Counted from the first letter of the stretch, positions 26,462 through 36,454 are shown. The stretch: DNA of 64,000 bases from Membranihabitans maritimus (GCF_021729145.1 NZ_JAJSLW010000011.1:62001-126000), one strand, 5' to 3'. Program-made: numbers and translations. The notes: generated by a model not told the origin, from the letters alone.

Positions 26462-28156
26462 TTATTGATTTTGAATTACCGGTTTACCTAAATTCTCAAA
26501 AAACTGATAAATCAGGGCAAAAGAAATTACTAGTCCGCATCCGATAATATTGAACCAAAGAAAGCCTATATCGGTAGTGAAATACAAATAAATAACAATG
26601 CTTTCTGCGATAAGGGCTGACACGAATACTGCGTTTGCTTTAATCCATTTTATATAGAAAGCAGCCAGAAAAATTCCCAAAATAGTACCATAAAATATGG
26701 ATCCAATAATATTGACCAATTGGATGAGATTTTCAACTAAGGTTCCAAAAGTGGCGAAAAGGATAGCCACAAGCCCCCAAAATAATGTCCATAATTTTGA
26801 TGCTTTAAGATAGTGTGATGGGCTTTGATTTTGTTTTAGAAGACGTTTGTAAATATCTATGACACTCGTTGTAGCCAGGGCATTGAGTTCTGCAGCTGTA
26901 GAAGACATTGCAGCTGAAAATATCACTGCTAGCAACAAACCAATTATTCCAATCGGTAAATTGTTGATGATATAATGGATAAATACATAGTCTTTGTCAT
27001 TGGTTTCCGCCACCGGGTCTGCCTGAGAAATTAGACTTTTTGCCTCTTCCCGGAGCTGCAGCTGTTGTTGAGAAAGGGATTGGATTTCAGTTCCTATATT
27101 TTCATCACCGGATTTGAGATATTCCTGGGAAAGTTGTGCTTTCTCCAGGTGAATTTCTTCATATTCACGTTCTAAATTGGAATATTGGTTCGCATAATCA
27201 CTCGTTTTTACAATTTCTTCACCTGCGGGATTGAAAAATAAGGGTGATAAATTAAACTGGTAAAAAATAAAAACCATAACCCCGGTCATAAGGATAAAGT
27301 ACTGCATGGGAATTTTAAAGATAGCGTTGAACATCAGACCTATTTGAGATTGCCGGATGGATTGACCACTCAAGTATCTTTGCACCTGGCTTTGATCGGT
27401 TCCAAAATAGGATAATGCTAAAAAAAGACCTCCTGTAATCCCGCTCCAGAAAGTATATCGATTATTCCAGTCAATAGAAAAATCTATTGATTGTGTTTTT
27501 CCGTGGAGTGATGCTAATTCCCATGCGTCTCTAAAACCCAACTCTCCAGGAAGTGAGTCTAATAGAATATAAAAGGCTAAAAACATGCCCGTCATAATTA
27601 TTACCATTTGGTATTTTTGTGTGACGTTGACAGCTTTAGTTCCTCCGCTAACTGTGTATATAATTACCAGGACACCAATTACCATGCAAGTTAATTTCAA
27701 ATTCCAACCCATTATAGTGGATAAAATTATGGCTGGGGCATAAATGGTTATACCTGCCGCAAGGCCTCTTTGGACCAGAAATAGAAAGGAAGTTAATGTT
27801 CGTGTTTTTACGTCAAATCTTTTTTCAAGAAATTCGTATGCGGTATATACTTTTAATTTATAGTAGAGAGGGATAAATGTTATACATAATATGATCATTG
27901 CAATGGGAAGGCCAAAATAGAATTGGACAAATTCCATTCCATCGGCAAATCCCTGCCCTGGGGTACTTAGGAATGTGATAGCACTTGCCTGTGTAGCCAT
28001 CACACCTAATCCAATTGTCCACCAGGAGGCTTCATTACCTCCGCGAAGGAATCCATCCAGTTCCTTATCCTTTCTGCTTTTCCAGACTCCTATCCCAACA
28101 ATTAGTAGAAGAGTACCTGACAGTATGAGCCAATCAATAACTGAAATAGTATTCAT
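26462..28156 (-). CDS. sodium:solute symporter (SSS family)
   Basis: This 564-residue inner-membrane protein has about thirteen hydrophobic segments. The pattern GFLRGGNEASWWTIGLGVMA followed by ATQASAITFLSTPGQG is typical of sodium/glucose-type symporters, as are GGTKAVNVTQKYQM and SAAMSSTAAELNALATTSV. A charged, Gln/Glu-rich cytoplasmic or periplasmic insertion (about residues 325-385) breaks the membrane pattern and looks helical. The gene begins 12 bp after the PIG-L deacetylase stop, so the pair is an operon and the carrier probably imports a product of that enzyme, perhaps a sugar or amino sugar. The substrate cannot be read from sequence. Confidence 0.85.
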   Translation of the reverse strand: MNTISVIDWLILSGTLLLIVGIGVWKSRKDKELDGFLRGGNEASWWTIGLGVMATQASAITFLSTPGQGFADGMEFVQFYFGLPIAMIILCITFIPLYYKLKVYTAYEFLEKRFDVKTRTLTSFLFLVQRGLAAGITIYAPAIILSTIMGWNLKLTCMVIGVLVIIYTVSGGTKAVNVTQKYQMVIIMTGMFLAFYILLDSLPGELGFRDAWELASLHGKTQSIDFSIDWNNRYTFWSGITGGLFLALSYFGTDQSQVQRYLSGQSIRQSQIGLMFNAIFKIPMQYFILMTGVMVFIFYQFNLSPLFFNPAGEEIVKTSDYANQYSNLEREYEEIHLEKAQLSQEYLKSGDENIGTEIQSLSQQQLQLREEAKSLISQADPVAETNDKDYVFIHYIINNLPIGIIGLLLAVIFSAAMSSTAAELNALATTSVIDIYKRLLKQNQSPSHYLKASKLWTLFWGLVAILFATFGTLVENLIQLVNIIGSIFYGTILGIFLAAFYIKWIKANAVFVSALIAESIVIYLYFTTDIGFLWFNIIGCGLVISFALIYQFFENLGKPVIQNQ

Positions 28157-28168
28157 GGGGTTAGTCTT

Positions 28169-30679
28169 TTAATTATTTATTGTTGATAACGAAAGGATAT
28201 TGACGAAAAGCTTGAAGGCTCCGGGAACTCCAGCCGGTAATTCCCTAAACCAACTGATCCCTGTATATACGTAGTTGCCTTTTCCGTAGGGAGCTATTAA
28301 TAATCCGGATGGAAGATATTCTTCACCGGGGTCTTTAAAAGCAATGACAGTATCAAATTTATCTGACCAGGTGCCGGGAAAATATAACCCCCTTTCCTGC
28401 ACCCAATTCTTGAAATCAGACTCATTTATTGAATTGGGTGTATTCAAAACCTGGTGGTCCGGATCGAGAATTTTAACAGGGGAATTTTCATCTGTTACAC
28501 GGTCGCGCGAGATCGTAAGTGGATATGGGGAAAAGTTTTCTGTTTTGACTCCTCGATTCGTATTATATTGTAAAATGAGGTTCCCTCCGTTTTTGGCATA
28601 TTCCAGCAGTGCTGGCATTGCATTGTCAATTCCATCAAGTGTATTAAGAGCTCTGATCCCAAATATAAAAGCATCGTATTGGTTTAATTCGGTAGTTGGT
28701 ATATCTGATAATGATAACAGGTCACATTGAATTCCAATTTCTTTCAAAAACTCCGGAATTCGATCTCCTGCTCCTTGAATATAACCGATTTTGTCTACGG
28801 TAGATTTAATCTGTAGCCGTACCAAAGTGGTAGCAGCCGGCTGCAATACCGTTTGTTCAGGAATGTGGTCGTATGAAATAGAATGCATGGTTCTAGAATA
28901 AATATTTCCATCTTTCGTATGGATTTCTGCTAAAACTTCTTGTTTTTGCTCTTTTTCCGGAGCAGTAATTTCAAAAGAAAAAAGGTCTTGATAATTTTCT
29001 CCTGATAATAGGTGATAAGTGGGTTCCGCAATAAACCCATCTGGTAACTTTAATAGCAGTGTATCAGTATTATCATTATTGATGTGGTGGTTAACTTTTA
29101 CATTAAGGGTCTTTCTATTTTCTTCACTAAAAAAAAGTATCGGGTTTTGCATTTCAATGGTATATTCCGGGATGACTTCGAGAGGTTTATATACTTCACC
29201 TTTGTCAGGTTCACCGGATTTAAAAACAACATCTCTATCAATAAGGATTTTTACCCCTTCAATTTCCAATTCGTATTGAACCGATAAATATCGAGGTGTT
29301 TCGGGCATGCCAATTAATTGCTTATCCTGGACAGAATATAAGCCCAATGTGCCTTCCTGGTTTAGCCAATAAGGGTTTGTGTAGGTTGCATTCGATGGAA
29401 GGGTAACAGAAATTTGTTTTGATAAAACACGATTAAAGGGCAATTTCTCCTTCCATTCAATTTCCTTATCAACCGGGAGAATTATTATTTTATGTACATC
29501 TATATTTGAGTTTGATCTATTAATTAATTCGAAATCTATCATAATTTCCTCGCCGGGGACAATTTTGTGGTTATTTGTTTTTGCTTCAAGAAATAATCCG
29601 GTACATGCCTGAATAATCTCTTTGCATTCCCCAAGTTTTTTTTCTTTATAGGGGTTGTGGTCCAACATCTTAATGGATTGGTAAAGATTCATTAAGTCAG
29701 GTATGATCTTATGTGGGGCTTCAAAATTAAAAGATTGAATAATCCTATCAATTTTAGCCTGGATTTCTGATCCTCCGTTTATCCTATCCCAGGATGTGTT
29801 AATTCCAGCAAAAGGTTGATCTCCAGAAGGTTTTTCTCCTTTCAAAAACTCAAAGTATTCAATTTCACTACCTCTGGATCCCAATCTTCCAAAACCCTGG
29901 CAGCGATGTTGACTTCTGGATTTAGCGGATATTTCATTATTTGATTGTCCGAGTAAAGGGTAATAAGCACCAATATCCAGTGATGTCAAATTATCTTTAT
30001 TGGCTTCTTCAAATTTTTCCCTACTTCCATAAAACCACCAGGAAGTATTGAAAAATAATCTTTTGGGTTGCCATACCTCTGTGTATTTTAGTTGCCCTGG
30101 AAAAATGTCAGGGTTTCCCGCCATATCAAATGCTTCAAAGCTCAACATTGCAGAACCCGTATGATGGCCATGGGTAGTGCCGGGTGTCCGATGGTCAAAT
30201 CTGTTGATAATAATATCGGGCTTGAGGCATCGTATCGCCCATACGATATCATATAGAACAGAGTCTTTATCCCAAATTCTGAAAGTCTCTTCCGGACCCT
30301 TTGAATATCCAAAGTCATTGGCCCTTGAAAAAACCTGGTTCCCACCATCTATTCGTCGTGCTGCCAGTAATTCCTGTGTCCTGATTATACCCAGGAGTTC
30401 TCTGATTTCAGGTCCTATTAAGTTTTGGCCTCCATCACCCCTTGTCAATGATAAGTACGTAGTGTTAAAGTGTTTGTAATTATTGAAATAGGATATTACA
30501 CTGGTATTTTCATCATCAGGATGAGCGGCAATATACAGTACTGACCCAAGGTTACCTAACTTTTGTAGTTTAGCGTAAATTTCAGAAGAAGTTATTTCAA
30601 TGGGCTTTTGGGCAATGCTGTTTGTTAGTGCAAGAAATAGTATGTTGAAAAGTAAAAAAAGTAATTTTTTCTTTTTCAT
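28169..30679 (-). CDS. secreted PIG-L/LmbE-type deacetylase with C-terminal beta and GATase-like domains
   Basis: A signal peptide (MKKKKLLFLLFNILFLALTN) leads into a PIG-L domain with the zinc motif AHPDDEN near residue 54 and the distal HGHHTGS. Middle residues (about 370-610) look like beta-sandwich modules, and the C-terminal part (about 630-800) resembles a glutamine-amidotransferase-like fold (YDAFIFGIRALNT, NGGNLILQYNTNRG). The family removes N-acetyl groups from sugars or glycolipids. A longer frame exists to 30700, but the ATG at 30679 is preferred because the signal peptide starts there and a -7 element overlaps 30700. It is coupled to the symporter downstream. Substrate unknown. 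Confidence 0.8.
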   Translation of the reverse strand: MKKKKLLFLLFNILFLALTNSIAQKPIEITSSEIYAKLQKLGNLGSVLYIAAHPDDENTSVISYFNNYKHFNTTYLSLTRGDGGQNLIGPEIRELLGIIRTQELLAARRIDGGNQVFSRANDFGYSKGPEETFRIWDKDSVLYDIVWAIRCLKPDIIINRFDHRTPGTTHGHHTGSAMLSFEAFDMAGNPDIFPGQLKYTEVWQPKRLFFNTSWWFYGSREKFEEANKDNLTSLDIGAYYPLLGQSNNEISAKSRSQHRCQGFGRLGSRGSEIEYFEFLKGEKPSGDQPFAGINTSWDRINGGSEIQAKIDRIIQSFNFEAPHKIIPDLMNLYQSIKMLDHNPYKEKKLGECKEIIQACTGLFLEAKTNNHKIVPGEEIMIDFELINRSNSNIDVHKIIILPVDKEIEWKEKLPFNRVLSKQISVTLPSNATYTNPYWLNQEGTLGLYSVQDKQLIGMPETPRYLSVQYELEIEGVKILIDRDVVFKSGEPDKGEVYKPLEVIPEYTIEMQNPILFFSEENRKTLNVKVNHHINNDNTDTLLLKLPDGFIAEPTYHLLSGENYQDLFSFEITAPEKEQKQEVLAEIHTKDGNIYSRTMHSISYDHIPEQTVLQPAATTLVRLQIKSTVDKIGYIQGAGDRIPEFLKEIGIQCDLLSLSDIPTTELNQYDAFIFGIRALNTLDGIDNAMPALLEYAKNGGNLILQYNTNRGVKTENFSPYPLTISRDRVTDENSPVKILDPDHQVLNTPNSINESDFKNWVQERGLYFPGTWSDKFDTVIAFKDPGEEYLPSGLLIAPYGKGNYVYTGISWFRELPAGVPGAFKLFVNILSLSTINN

Positions 30680-30697
30680 ATTGATTTCAAATTCAGT

Positions 30698-30705
30698 CAA
30701 AAATA
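30698..30705 (-). promoter_or_regulatory. candidate -7 element of the PIG-L / symporter operon
   Basis: On the minus strand this reads TATTTTTG. It covers position 30700, the start of the longest possible frame, and so argues for the ATG at 30679. Confidence 0.35.
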
Positions 30706-30978
30706 GATATTTTATTAATTCAGGTTACAAGCGTTAGCTATACTTTTACTTAGTTAGAATACATGAAATTAATTATTGAAGATTAAAATATTGAAAAGAT
30801 AGGATATCAAATTAAAATATATACTTAATAACAAAATATTATAATAAGTCAGGGAATGAAGATTGATGGTTACAGTAATTATTGGGCAAAATCGATGATT
30901 TGCCAGGACTAAACTATTAAACTATAGTAATTAAGGTTAGGTAGGCACTTTTATCCTTTCATTGGTGCTATAATATTT
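30706..30978. other. divergent intergenic region, no gene seen
   Basis: This very AT-rich stretch separates the PIG-L operon from the aspartokinase gene. Apart from the promoter elements at its two ends I see no open frame, hairpin or repeat worth naming. Confidence 0.5.
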
Positions 30979-30986
30979 TATATTTG
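30979..30986 (+). promoter_or_regulatory. candidate -7 element of the aspartokinase gene
   Basis: TATATTTG matches TAnnTTTG 26 bases before the ATG. A -33 match is not evident. Confidence 0.4.
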
Positions 30987-31012
30987 CGTTTCAAAAAAGA
31001 TTTGCAGGTAAA

Positions 31013-32317
31013 ATGGTTGAAAGGGTAGTATATAAATTTGGAGGAGCTTCGGTCAAAGATGCGGATTCTATCAGAAATGTGGGGAATATTATTGGTAAAT
31101 GCGATGCCGTGAATATAATAGTAGTGGTTTCTGCTATGGGCAAATCAACCAATGCCCTTGAAAAAGTTGTGGAAGAAACATTTGAACAAACAGGGAAAGG
31201 TATTAAGCTTTTACTCGAAATAAAAAAAGAGCATAATGCAGTAGTGAATGACCTTGGTCTGGAAAGGGATCAACACCTGGAAGAGTTAAATAATCTTTTT
31301 TCAAATGCTGAGAATTTCCTACATCAAATTAAACAAGACGTTCATTCCTATGATTTTATATATGATCAAATTGTGAGTCTTGGTGAATTATGCTCTACTC
31401 GTATAATCGCTTCATATCTGAATCAAAAAACCAATTTAAAGCCTGACTGGATTGATTCCCGGAAAGTAATCCGAACAGACAATACCTATAGAGAAGGGAG
31501 GGTCAATTGGAATGAAACATCCTGGTTATTTCAAAAATCGATTCTTCCAAGATTTAAGGATAACAAGGTATTACTTACACAAGGTTTCCTGGGAGGGGAT
31601 GAAAATGGTAATACCGTCACTTTAGGGAGAGAGGGGTCGGATTATTCGGCAGCAATTTTTTCTTACTGTACCGATGCCGATTATATGGCAATATGGAAAG
31701 ATGTTCCAGGCATTCTAACCGCTGATCCCAAATTATTTGAAAATGTATCCCTAATTGACAAACTCTCATACCTGGAAGCAATAGAAATGACTTACTATGG
31801 GGCCAAAGTTATTCATCCTAAAACGATAAAACCCCTACAGAATAAAAATATTCCATTATGGGTTAAATCATTTGAAGATTCTGACTCTGTGGGAACTCTG
31901 ATTTCCGGTACAGGCGATTTGAGGTATCCTCCTGTAGTAGTTGTGGAGAAAAACCAGCGATTACTATTTATTAGTACGAAGGATCTATCATTTGTGGCTG
32001 AACATCACCTCAGCAAATTATTTGAACTGTTCTCCCGGCATAGGATTAAAGTAAACCTGATGCGTAATACGGCTATTTCTTTTACCGTATGCGTTACGGA
32101 TCGTCCAGATCGCATTAATGCTTTTTTGAGTGAGATTAGTCAGGAATTTGATATTGAAGATGAAAAGAATCTTGAGTTAATCACGATACGACATTATCAG
32201 GAACCTGTAGTGGATGCCATTAAGAAGGGTAAAATAGTGTTATTTGAAGAAAGGATACCAAAGACTGTACAATTAGTACTCAAAGCACTTCCTTTGCTTA
32301 AAAGAAAAGATGATTAG
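31013..32317 (+). CDS. aspartate kinase
   Basis: This 434-residue cytoplasmic enzyme phosphorylates aspartate, the first step toward lysine, threonine and methionine. The kinase domain starts with VYKFGGASVKDADSI and contains VVSAMGKSTN, SLGELCSTRI and TLGREGSDYSAAIFS. A C-terminal region (about 320-410) with LLFISTKDLSFVAEHHLSKL has the pattern of ACT regulatory domains. It is monofunctional, since no homoserine dehydrogenase follows. No other gene of the pathway is near, so I do not choose between lysC and other names. It is convergent with msrB. Confidence 0.92.
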   Translation: MVERVVYKFGGASVKDADSIRNVGNIIGKCDAVNIIVVVSAMGKSTNALEKVVEETFEQTGKGIKLLLEIKKEHNAVVNDLGLERDQHLEELNNLFSNAENFLHQIKQDVHSYDFIYDQIVSLGELCSTRIIASYLNQKTNLKPDWIDSRKVIRTDNTYREGRVNWNETSWLFQKSILPRFKDNKVLLTQGFLGGDENGNTVTLGREGSDYSAAIFSYCTDADYMAIWKDVPGILTADPKLFENVSLIDKLSYLEAIEMTYYGAKVIHPKTIKPLQNKNIPLWVKSFEDSDSVGTLISGTGDLRYPPVVVVEKNQRLLFISTKDLSFVAEHHLSKLFELFSRHRIKVNLMRNTAISFTVCVTDRPDRINAFLSEISQEFDIEDEKNLELITIRHYQEPVVDAIKKGKIVLFEERIPKTVQLVLKALPLLKRKDD

Positions 32318-32399
32318 TATATATCCCAGATAACCTATACGGAATTAAGATACCCAGGTATGTTGGAGTGATGTCAAGCCTTTGGAAGTGGTTAAATTA

Positions 32400-32807
32400 T
32401 CAACCTCTTTTCAAGTCGGCTTTATCATAATTGCCATCCAGATACTTTTCTTTTTCAATAAATGAAAGAGAAAGCGAATTGACACAGTGTCGCAAGTTTT
32501 TTGGTGTGAGATATTCCCCCTTGAATACATGACCCAAATGTGATTTGCAATTGGAACAAACGATTTCAGTTCTCCTGCCATCTGCATCTGCAACCTTTTC
32601 AACTGCCCCTTCCAATTCGTCGTCAAAGCTTGGCCAACCACAATGTGATTCGAATTTGTCCTTGGATGTATATAACGGCTGGAGGCAATTTTTACATAAA
32701 TACAGACCTTCGGATTTGTTGTTTAATAGCTTTCCAGTGAAAGGTCGTTCCGTCCCTTTTTCAAACAGCACTCTTTTTTCATCATTATTTAACGATAGAT
32801 TTTTCAT
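32400..32807 (-). CDS. msrB: peptide-methionine (R)-S-oxide reductase
   Basis: MsrB repairs the R form of methionine sulfoxide in proteins. The 135-residue sequence has both zinc pairs, CKNC and CSNC, the FESHCGWPSF motif, SHLGHVFKG, and the catalytic Cys in RHCVNSLSL. Its ATG overlaps the msrA stop by 4 bases (ATGA type), so the two are translationally coupled. There is no signal peptide, so it acts in the cytoplasm. Confidence 0.95.
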   Translation of the reverse strand: MKNLSLNNDEKRVLFEKGTERPFTGKLLNNKSEGLYLCKNCLQPLYTSKDKFESHCGWPSFDDELEGAVEKVADADGRRTEIVCSNCKSHLGHVFKGEYLTPKNLRHCVNSLSLSFIEKEKYLDGNYDKADLKRG

Positions 32808-33334
32808 ACCTCTGCTAATTTATCCATAAATACTTTTCTAAGTTTTGCTACCTTGGGTTCAATAACTATTTGGCAATATCTGTTATTAGGATTATTAGTG
32901 TAATAATCCTGATGATAGCTTTCGGCGGGATAAAAGGCCTGTAATGGAACAATTTCGGTAACAACAGGGTCATCCCAAATTTGCGATGCAATTGAATCCC
33001 GGACAGATTCGGCTACTTCTTTTTGATTTTCGTTGTGGAATAATACAATGCTGCGGTATTGTGTGCCTACATCATTCCCCTGGCGATTGGGAGTAGTAGG
33101 GTCATGTACAGTCCAGAATATCTTTAGAAGATCTTCATACGAAATTATAGTTTCATCAAATTCAATCTGTAAAACTTCTGCATGGCCAGTTGTCCCTGAG
33201 CATACTGATTTGTAGGTAGGATGTGGGTCTGTTCCACCGGCATATCCACTGGTTATGTTTTGAATCCCTTTGACTTTTTTAAATACAGCTTCAATGCACC
33301 AAAAACAACCTCCTCCGAAAGTAGCTATTCCCAT
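32804..33334 (-). CDS. msrA: peptide-methionine (S)-S-oxide reductase
   Basis: MsrA repairs the S form of methionine sulfoxide. The 176-residue sequence has the catalytic motif GGCFWCIEAVF near the N-terminus, GYAGGTDPHPTYKSVCSGTT, HAEVLQIEFD, and the C-terminal YHQDYYTNNP typical of the family. It is upstream of and coupled to msrB; together they cover both stereoisomers. It is cytoplasmic. Confidence 0.96.
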   Translation of the reverse strand: MGIATFGGGCFWCIEAVFKKVKGIQNITSGYAGGTDPHPTYKSVCSGTTGHAEVLQIEFDETIISYEDLLKIFWTVHDPTTPNRQGNDVGTQYRSIVLFHNENQKEVAESVRDSIASQIWDDPVVTEIVPLQAFYPAESYHQDYYTNNPNNRYCQIVIEPKVAKLRKVFMDKLAEV

Positions 33335-33753
33335 ATTTGTGTTTTATTATAGAAATAAATAGACTGCTAAAATGTTTGGAATATTAATATATAATATTGA
33401 AGCCGTTTAAAATAACTTGTTATGTTACTGACATGACATTGCTCCCCCATCCAGAAAGCATTCGGAATCACCTGTTTTTCAGTCAAGCCCTATGGGGATG
33501 AATCTCAAAATGAGGTTCGTCTTGCTCCATCGGGAAGAATCAAGCACATATAATAAAATTTAACATTCGTGATTATACAACTTCAAACGATACCTTTTTA
33601 CCACAAAATCCATTCTTACAAAATGTAGTTAGGATGAATGTGTTTCCGAGACGTAGCACGCCGTTTTCGGTCTTGTCAAAAGCGTAAATAAGATTATTAC
33701 GAACATTTCATTTAGTACGCCTGGTCCTCCACATGGTTTCGGACTTCATTCGG
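33335..33753. other. intergenic region, no gene supported
   Basis: About 420 bases between msrA and a DUF2007 gene. Short frames exist on both strands but none has a recognisable product. No strong hairpin or repeat was seen. Confidence 0.5.
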
Positions 33754-33963
33754 TCATTCTTCTTCATCACGGGCAAGAATCTCATCGATTAATCCTTTGG
33801 CGATTTCCAGCTTATCATCTACTACATATATTTCCAGGTAGCCAAAACTATTAATTGCACTGTCTTTTTTATCCATTAAAACAGATTCTATTTCCTGACT
33901 TTCCAATTCATTTTTGATGATATTCGCTACAATCCGATCTTGGGTTGAATACACTAACTTCAT
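33754..33963 (-). CDS. DUF2007-type small protein
   Basis: This 69-residue soluble protein fits the DUF2007 family (putative signal-transducing proteins): MKLVYSTQDRIVANIIKNEL, then ESVLMDKKDS, then YLEIYVVDDKLEIAKGLIDE, a ferredoxin-like alpha/beta pattern. The fold is related to PII-like or ACT-like domains, but no ligand or partner is known to me. It appears to be a single-gene unit, divergent from the FMN protein downstream. Confidence 0.75.
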   Translation of the reverse strand: MKLVYSTQDRIVANIIKNELESQEIESVLMDKKDSAINSFGYLEIYVVDDKLEIAKGLIDEILARDEEE

Positions 33964-34226
33964 ATATTTTACTTTTTTTTGGACGATACTATTTCACCGG
34001 TCCTTATTTTATCACATTAATTCTCGTTTATGTAATTATAATTATTATTCCTAAATTGTTCCAATAAATTTCCTGTGGTTTAAGGGAAATAGGAATAACC
34101 CTGAGTATCTAAGTGAATTGTTAATTTCCAAAAGTGTTTTTAGGTCTTGTAAAACGGGCTTTTTTACAATTTATATCGTTAAAACGGTAATTTAAATTTC
34201 CATTTAATGTAAAGTACAAATATTAT

Positions 34227-35810
34227 ATGAGAAACGAATTTGTATTTTTTTCAGTATCCTCATTACTTATAGTTTTTGCCATTTATTATTTTGTTTGGCC
34301 ACCTGTTATTTGGGCATATTTAATTTTAATCCCTGTGGTGTTTGTAGGGTATTACGATATGTTCCAAAGCAAGCACGCTATAATGCGCAACTTTCCAATA
34401 CTTGGAAGAGGGCGGTATTTATTCGAAGAATTAAGACCTAAAATTTACCAGTATTTTATAGAATCGGATACAAATGGAACACCTATTCCCAGGATGTATA
34501 GGTCTATTATTTATCAGCGGGCAAAAAAGACAATTTCTACTCATCCTTTTGGAACCCAATTGGATGTGTATAGTGAAGGCTACGAATGGTTAAATCACAG
34601 TATTGCTTCCCTTGATCCCGGGGTATTGGAGCAGAATCCACGAATCAAGATAGGGGGTAAAGAATGTGAACAACCCTATACCGCCAGCATTTTGAATATT
34701 TCTGCAATGAGTTTTGGTTCTTTGAGTAAAAATGCGGTCTTAGCTTTAAATGGTGGGGCCAAGGAAGCGGATTTTGCACACAATACAGGGGAAGGAGGAA
34801 TTAGTCCTTATCATTTAAAATATGGTGGAGATTTAGTTTATCAGTTTGGAACCGGATACTTCGGTTGCAGGGATCGGAACGGTAAATTTGATCCTGTGAT
34901 GTTTCAAGACAAATCAGGCATGGATACGGTCAAAATGATTGAAGTGAAACTTTCTCAGGGGGCAAAACCCGGACATGGGGGGATATTACCAGCCAAGAAG
35001 AATACTGAAGAAATATCGCTGATCCGGGGAATTGATCCTTGGACTGATGTATTGTCACCTACATATCATACTGCATTTGACTCTCCACGTGGGCTATTGG
35101 AATTTGTCGGTTTATTACGTCATCTTTCCGGAAGCAAGCCTGTAGGGTTTAAATTATGTGTAGGACATCCTTCTGAGTTCATAGGAGTATGTAAAGCAAT
35201 GAAAGAAATGGAAATTTATCCTGATTTTATTACTGTTGATGGGGGAGAAGGAGGGACAGGTGCGGCGCCACTGGAATTTTCGAATTCTGTAGGTATGCCG
35301 TTTAAGGAAGGGCTCGTATTTGTCGACGACATGTTACGTGGTTTCGGACTTAGGGATCAGGTTAAGATTTTAGCTAGTGGCAAAATTATGACTTCATTTC
35401 ATATTTTTCGGGCTTTATCCTTGGGTGCTGATGCTTGCTATAGTGCCAGGGGTATGATGTTGGCTTTAGGCTGTATACAGGCACTTGAATGCAATAAAAA
35501 TACTTGTCCAACCGGTGTGGCAACTCAGGACCCCGAATTAGTCGCCGGGCTCAAAGTCCCGGATAAAGTTCAGCGAGTTGCTAATTTCCACAAGGAAACA
35601 GTACATAATTTCGTGGAACTAATGGCGGCCGCCGGGAAAAAAGATTTGTCCGAAATAACTCGAATGGATGTATTTAGGAGAATCGATCACAGGACTATAT
35701 TCTCTTTTGAAGACTTATATCCTACAGTTTCACATGGTGCATTTGAATTTGAGGAAATCCCCGGGAGATGGAAGTCCGCTTTTAGCAGAGCTTCCGTTGA
35801 TAAGTTTTAA
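34227..35810 (+). CDS. FMN-binding glutamate-synthase-like oxidoreductase, membrane-anchored
   Basis: This 527-residue protein has two N-terminal membrane segments (about residues 5-45) and then the FMN/TIM-barrel domain of the glutamate synthase large subunit. Clear motifs are ISAMSFGSLSKNAVLALN, NTGEGGISPYH, GAKPGHGGILPA, ITVDGGEGGTGAAPLEF, LASGKIMTSFHIFRALSLGA and the cluster region CNKNTCPTGVATQDP. The amidotransferase and C-terminal beta-helix domains of true GltB are missing, so it is a stand-alone FMN protein whose substrate is unknown. It could transfer electrons to or from a membrane partner. A decayed amidohydrolase gene follows. Confidence 0.85.
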   Translation: MRNEFVFFSVSSLLIVFAIYYFVWPPVIWAYLILIPVVFVGYYDMFQSKHAIMRNFPILGRGRYLFEELRPKIYQYFIESDTNGTPIPRMYRSIIYQRAKKTISTHPFGTQLDVYSEGYEWLNHSIASLDPGVLEQNPRIKIGGKECEQPYTASILNISAMSFGSLSKNAVLALNGGAKEADFAHNTGEGGISPYHLKYGGDLVYQFGTGYFGCRDRNGKFDPVMFQDKSGMDTVKMIEVKLSQGAKPGHGGILPAKKNTEEISLIRGIDPWTDVLSPTYHTAFDSPRGLLEFVGLLRHLSGSKPVGFKLCVGHPSEFIGVCKAMKEMEIYPDFITVDGGEGGTGAAPLEFSNSVGMPFKEGLVFVDDMLRGFGLRDQVKILASGKIMTSFHIFRALSLGADACYSARGMMLALGCIQALECNKNTCPTGVATQDPELVAGLKVPDKVQRVANFHKETVHNFVELMAAAGKKDLSEITRMDVFRRIDHRTIFSFEDLYPTVSHGAFEFEEIPGRWKSAFSRASVDKF

Positions 35811-35886
35811 AATGTCGACAGGACGGCGAAATTTATAGGAAATACGATCATCGTTTTTTACTGTTCCCATACTTAATTGTCAAACG

Positions 35887-36454
35887 ATGGATGAAGAAAA
35901 GACAACATCGTCAATTTTATTTTCAAATGCCAGTGTATATAGTCAGAATGACAACGGAGTAGTTTTTTCGCATGTCTGCATTAAAGGCGATAGCTTTTAT
36001 AAATAATTCAATAAAATTGAAAATAGTTTAATAGCGGATCCGGATGCATCTTTCGTCCGATCCAGGGTAGGGGACGGGCTTATGTCTGGAATAGTTTTTT
36101 AGATTCTGGATCCATTATTGATAATGGAACGGATAATCCGGTGGAGAGTATTAATCCTTTTGTAAATATTTTTGCTTCTATATCTCGTACAAAGCAAATG
36201 AAGGATGTACCAATTGTGCCATAGTAATGCATGAGTAGGGCAGAAGCCATTTTATCCGTTACGAGATGGAATGCTTTTGCTTCTAATTTGGATGATAGGC
36301 AGGAATTATCGAGGAGGGAAAATGGGTAGACTTTATAATTTTGGATACAGATATATTTTTATGTCCGGATGATAATTTACCTCAAACGCATGTTTTGATG
36401 ACTGTCATAGGAGGAGAAATCAGAGATACCTATCCGGTCGGAGGATTAGAATAA
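35887..36454 (+). pseudogene. decayed amidohydrolase (YtcJ-type) gene with internal deletion
   Basis: Pieces of one amidohydrolase_3 protein can be read in three frames. Segment A (35887-36003) gives an N-terminal beta domain: MDEEKTTSSILFSNASVYSQ, then HVCIKGDSFYK, and ends at a TAA (36004). Segment B (from about 36063, another frame) gives GRAYVWNSFLDSG, NGTDNPVESINPF, then a TAG TAA pair (36222-36227) and MSRAEAILSVTRWNAFAS. Segment C (from about 36308, third frame) gives IEEGKWVDFIILDTDIFLCP, VLMTVIGGEI and a stop at 36452-36454. The order matches the family, but the metal-binding middle, roughly 350 residues, is gone. I see stops, at least two frame changes and one large deletion, so no function remains. 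Confidence 0.8.

Noticed and set aside
30680-30700. Upstream start MTEFEIN for the PIG-L protein
   Set aside because: It would put seven residues before a normal signal peptide and overlaps a promoter-like element.
33335-33753. Possible decayed gene between msrA and the DUF2007 gene
   Set aside because: I translated both strands and could not connect the short open stretches to any family.
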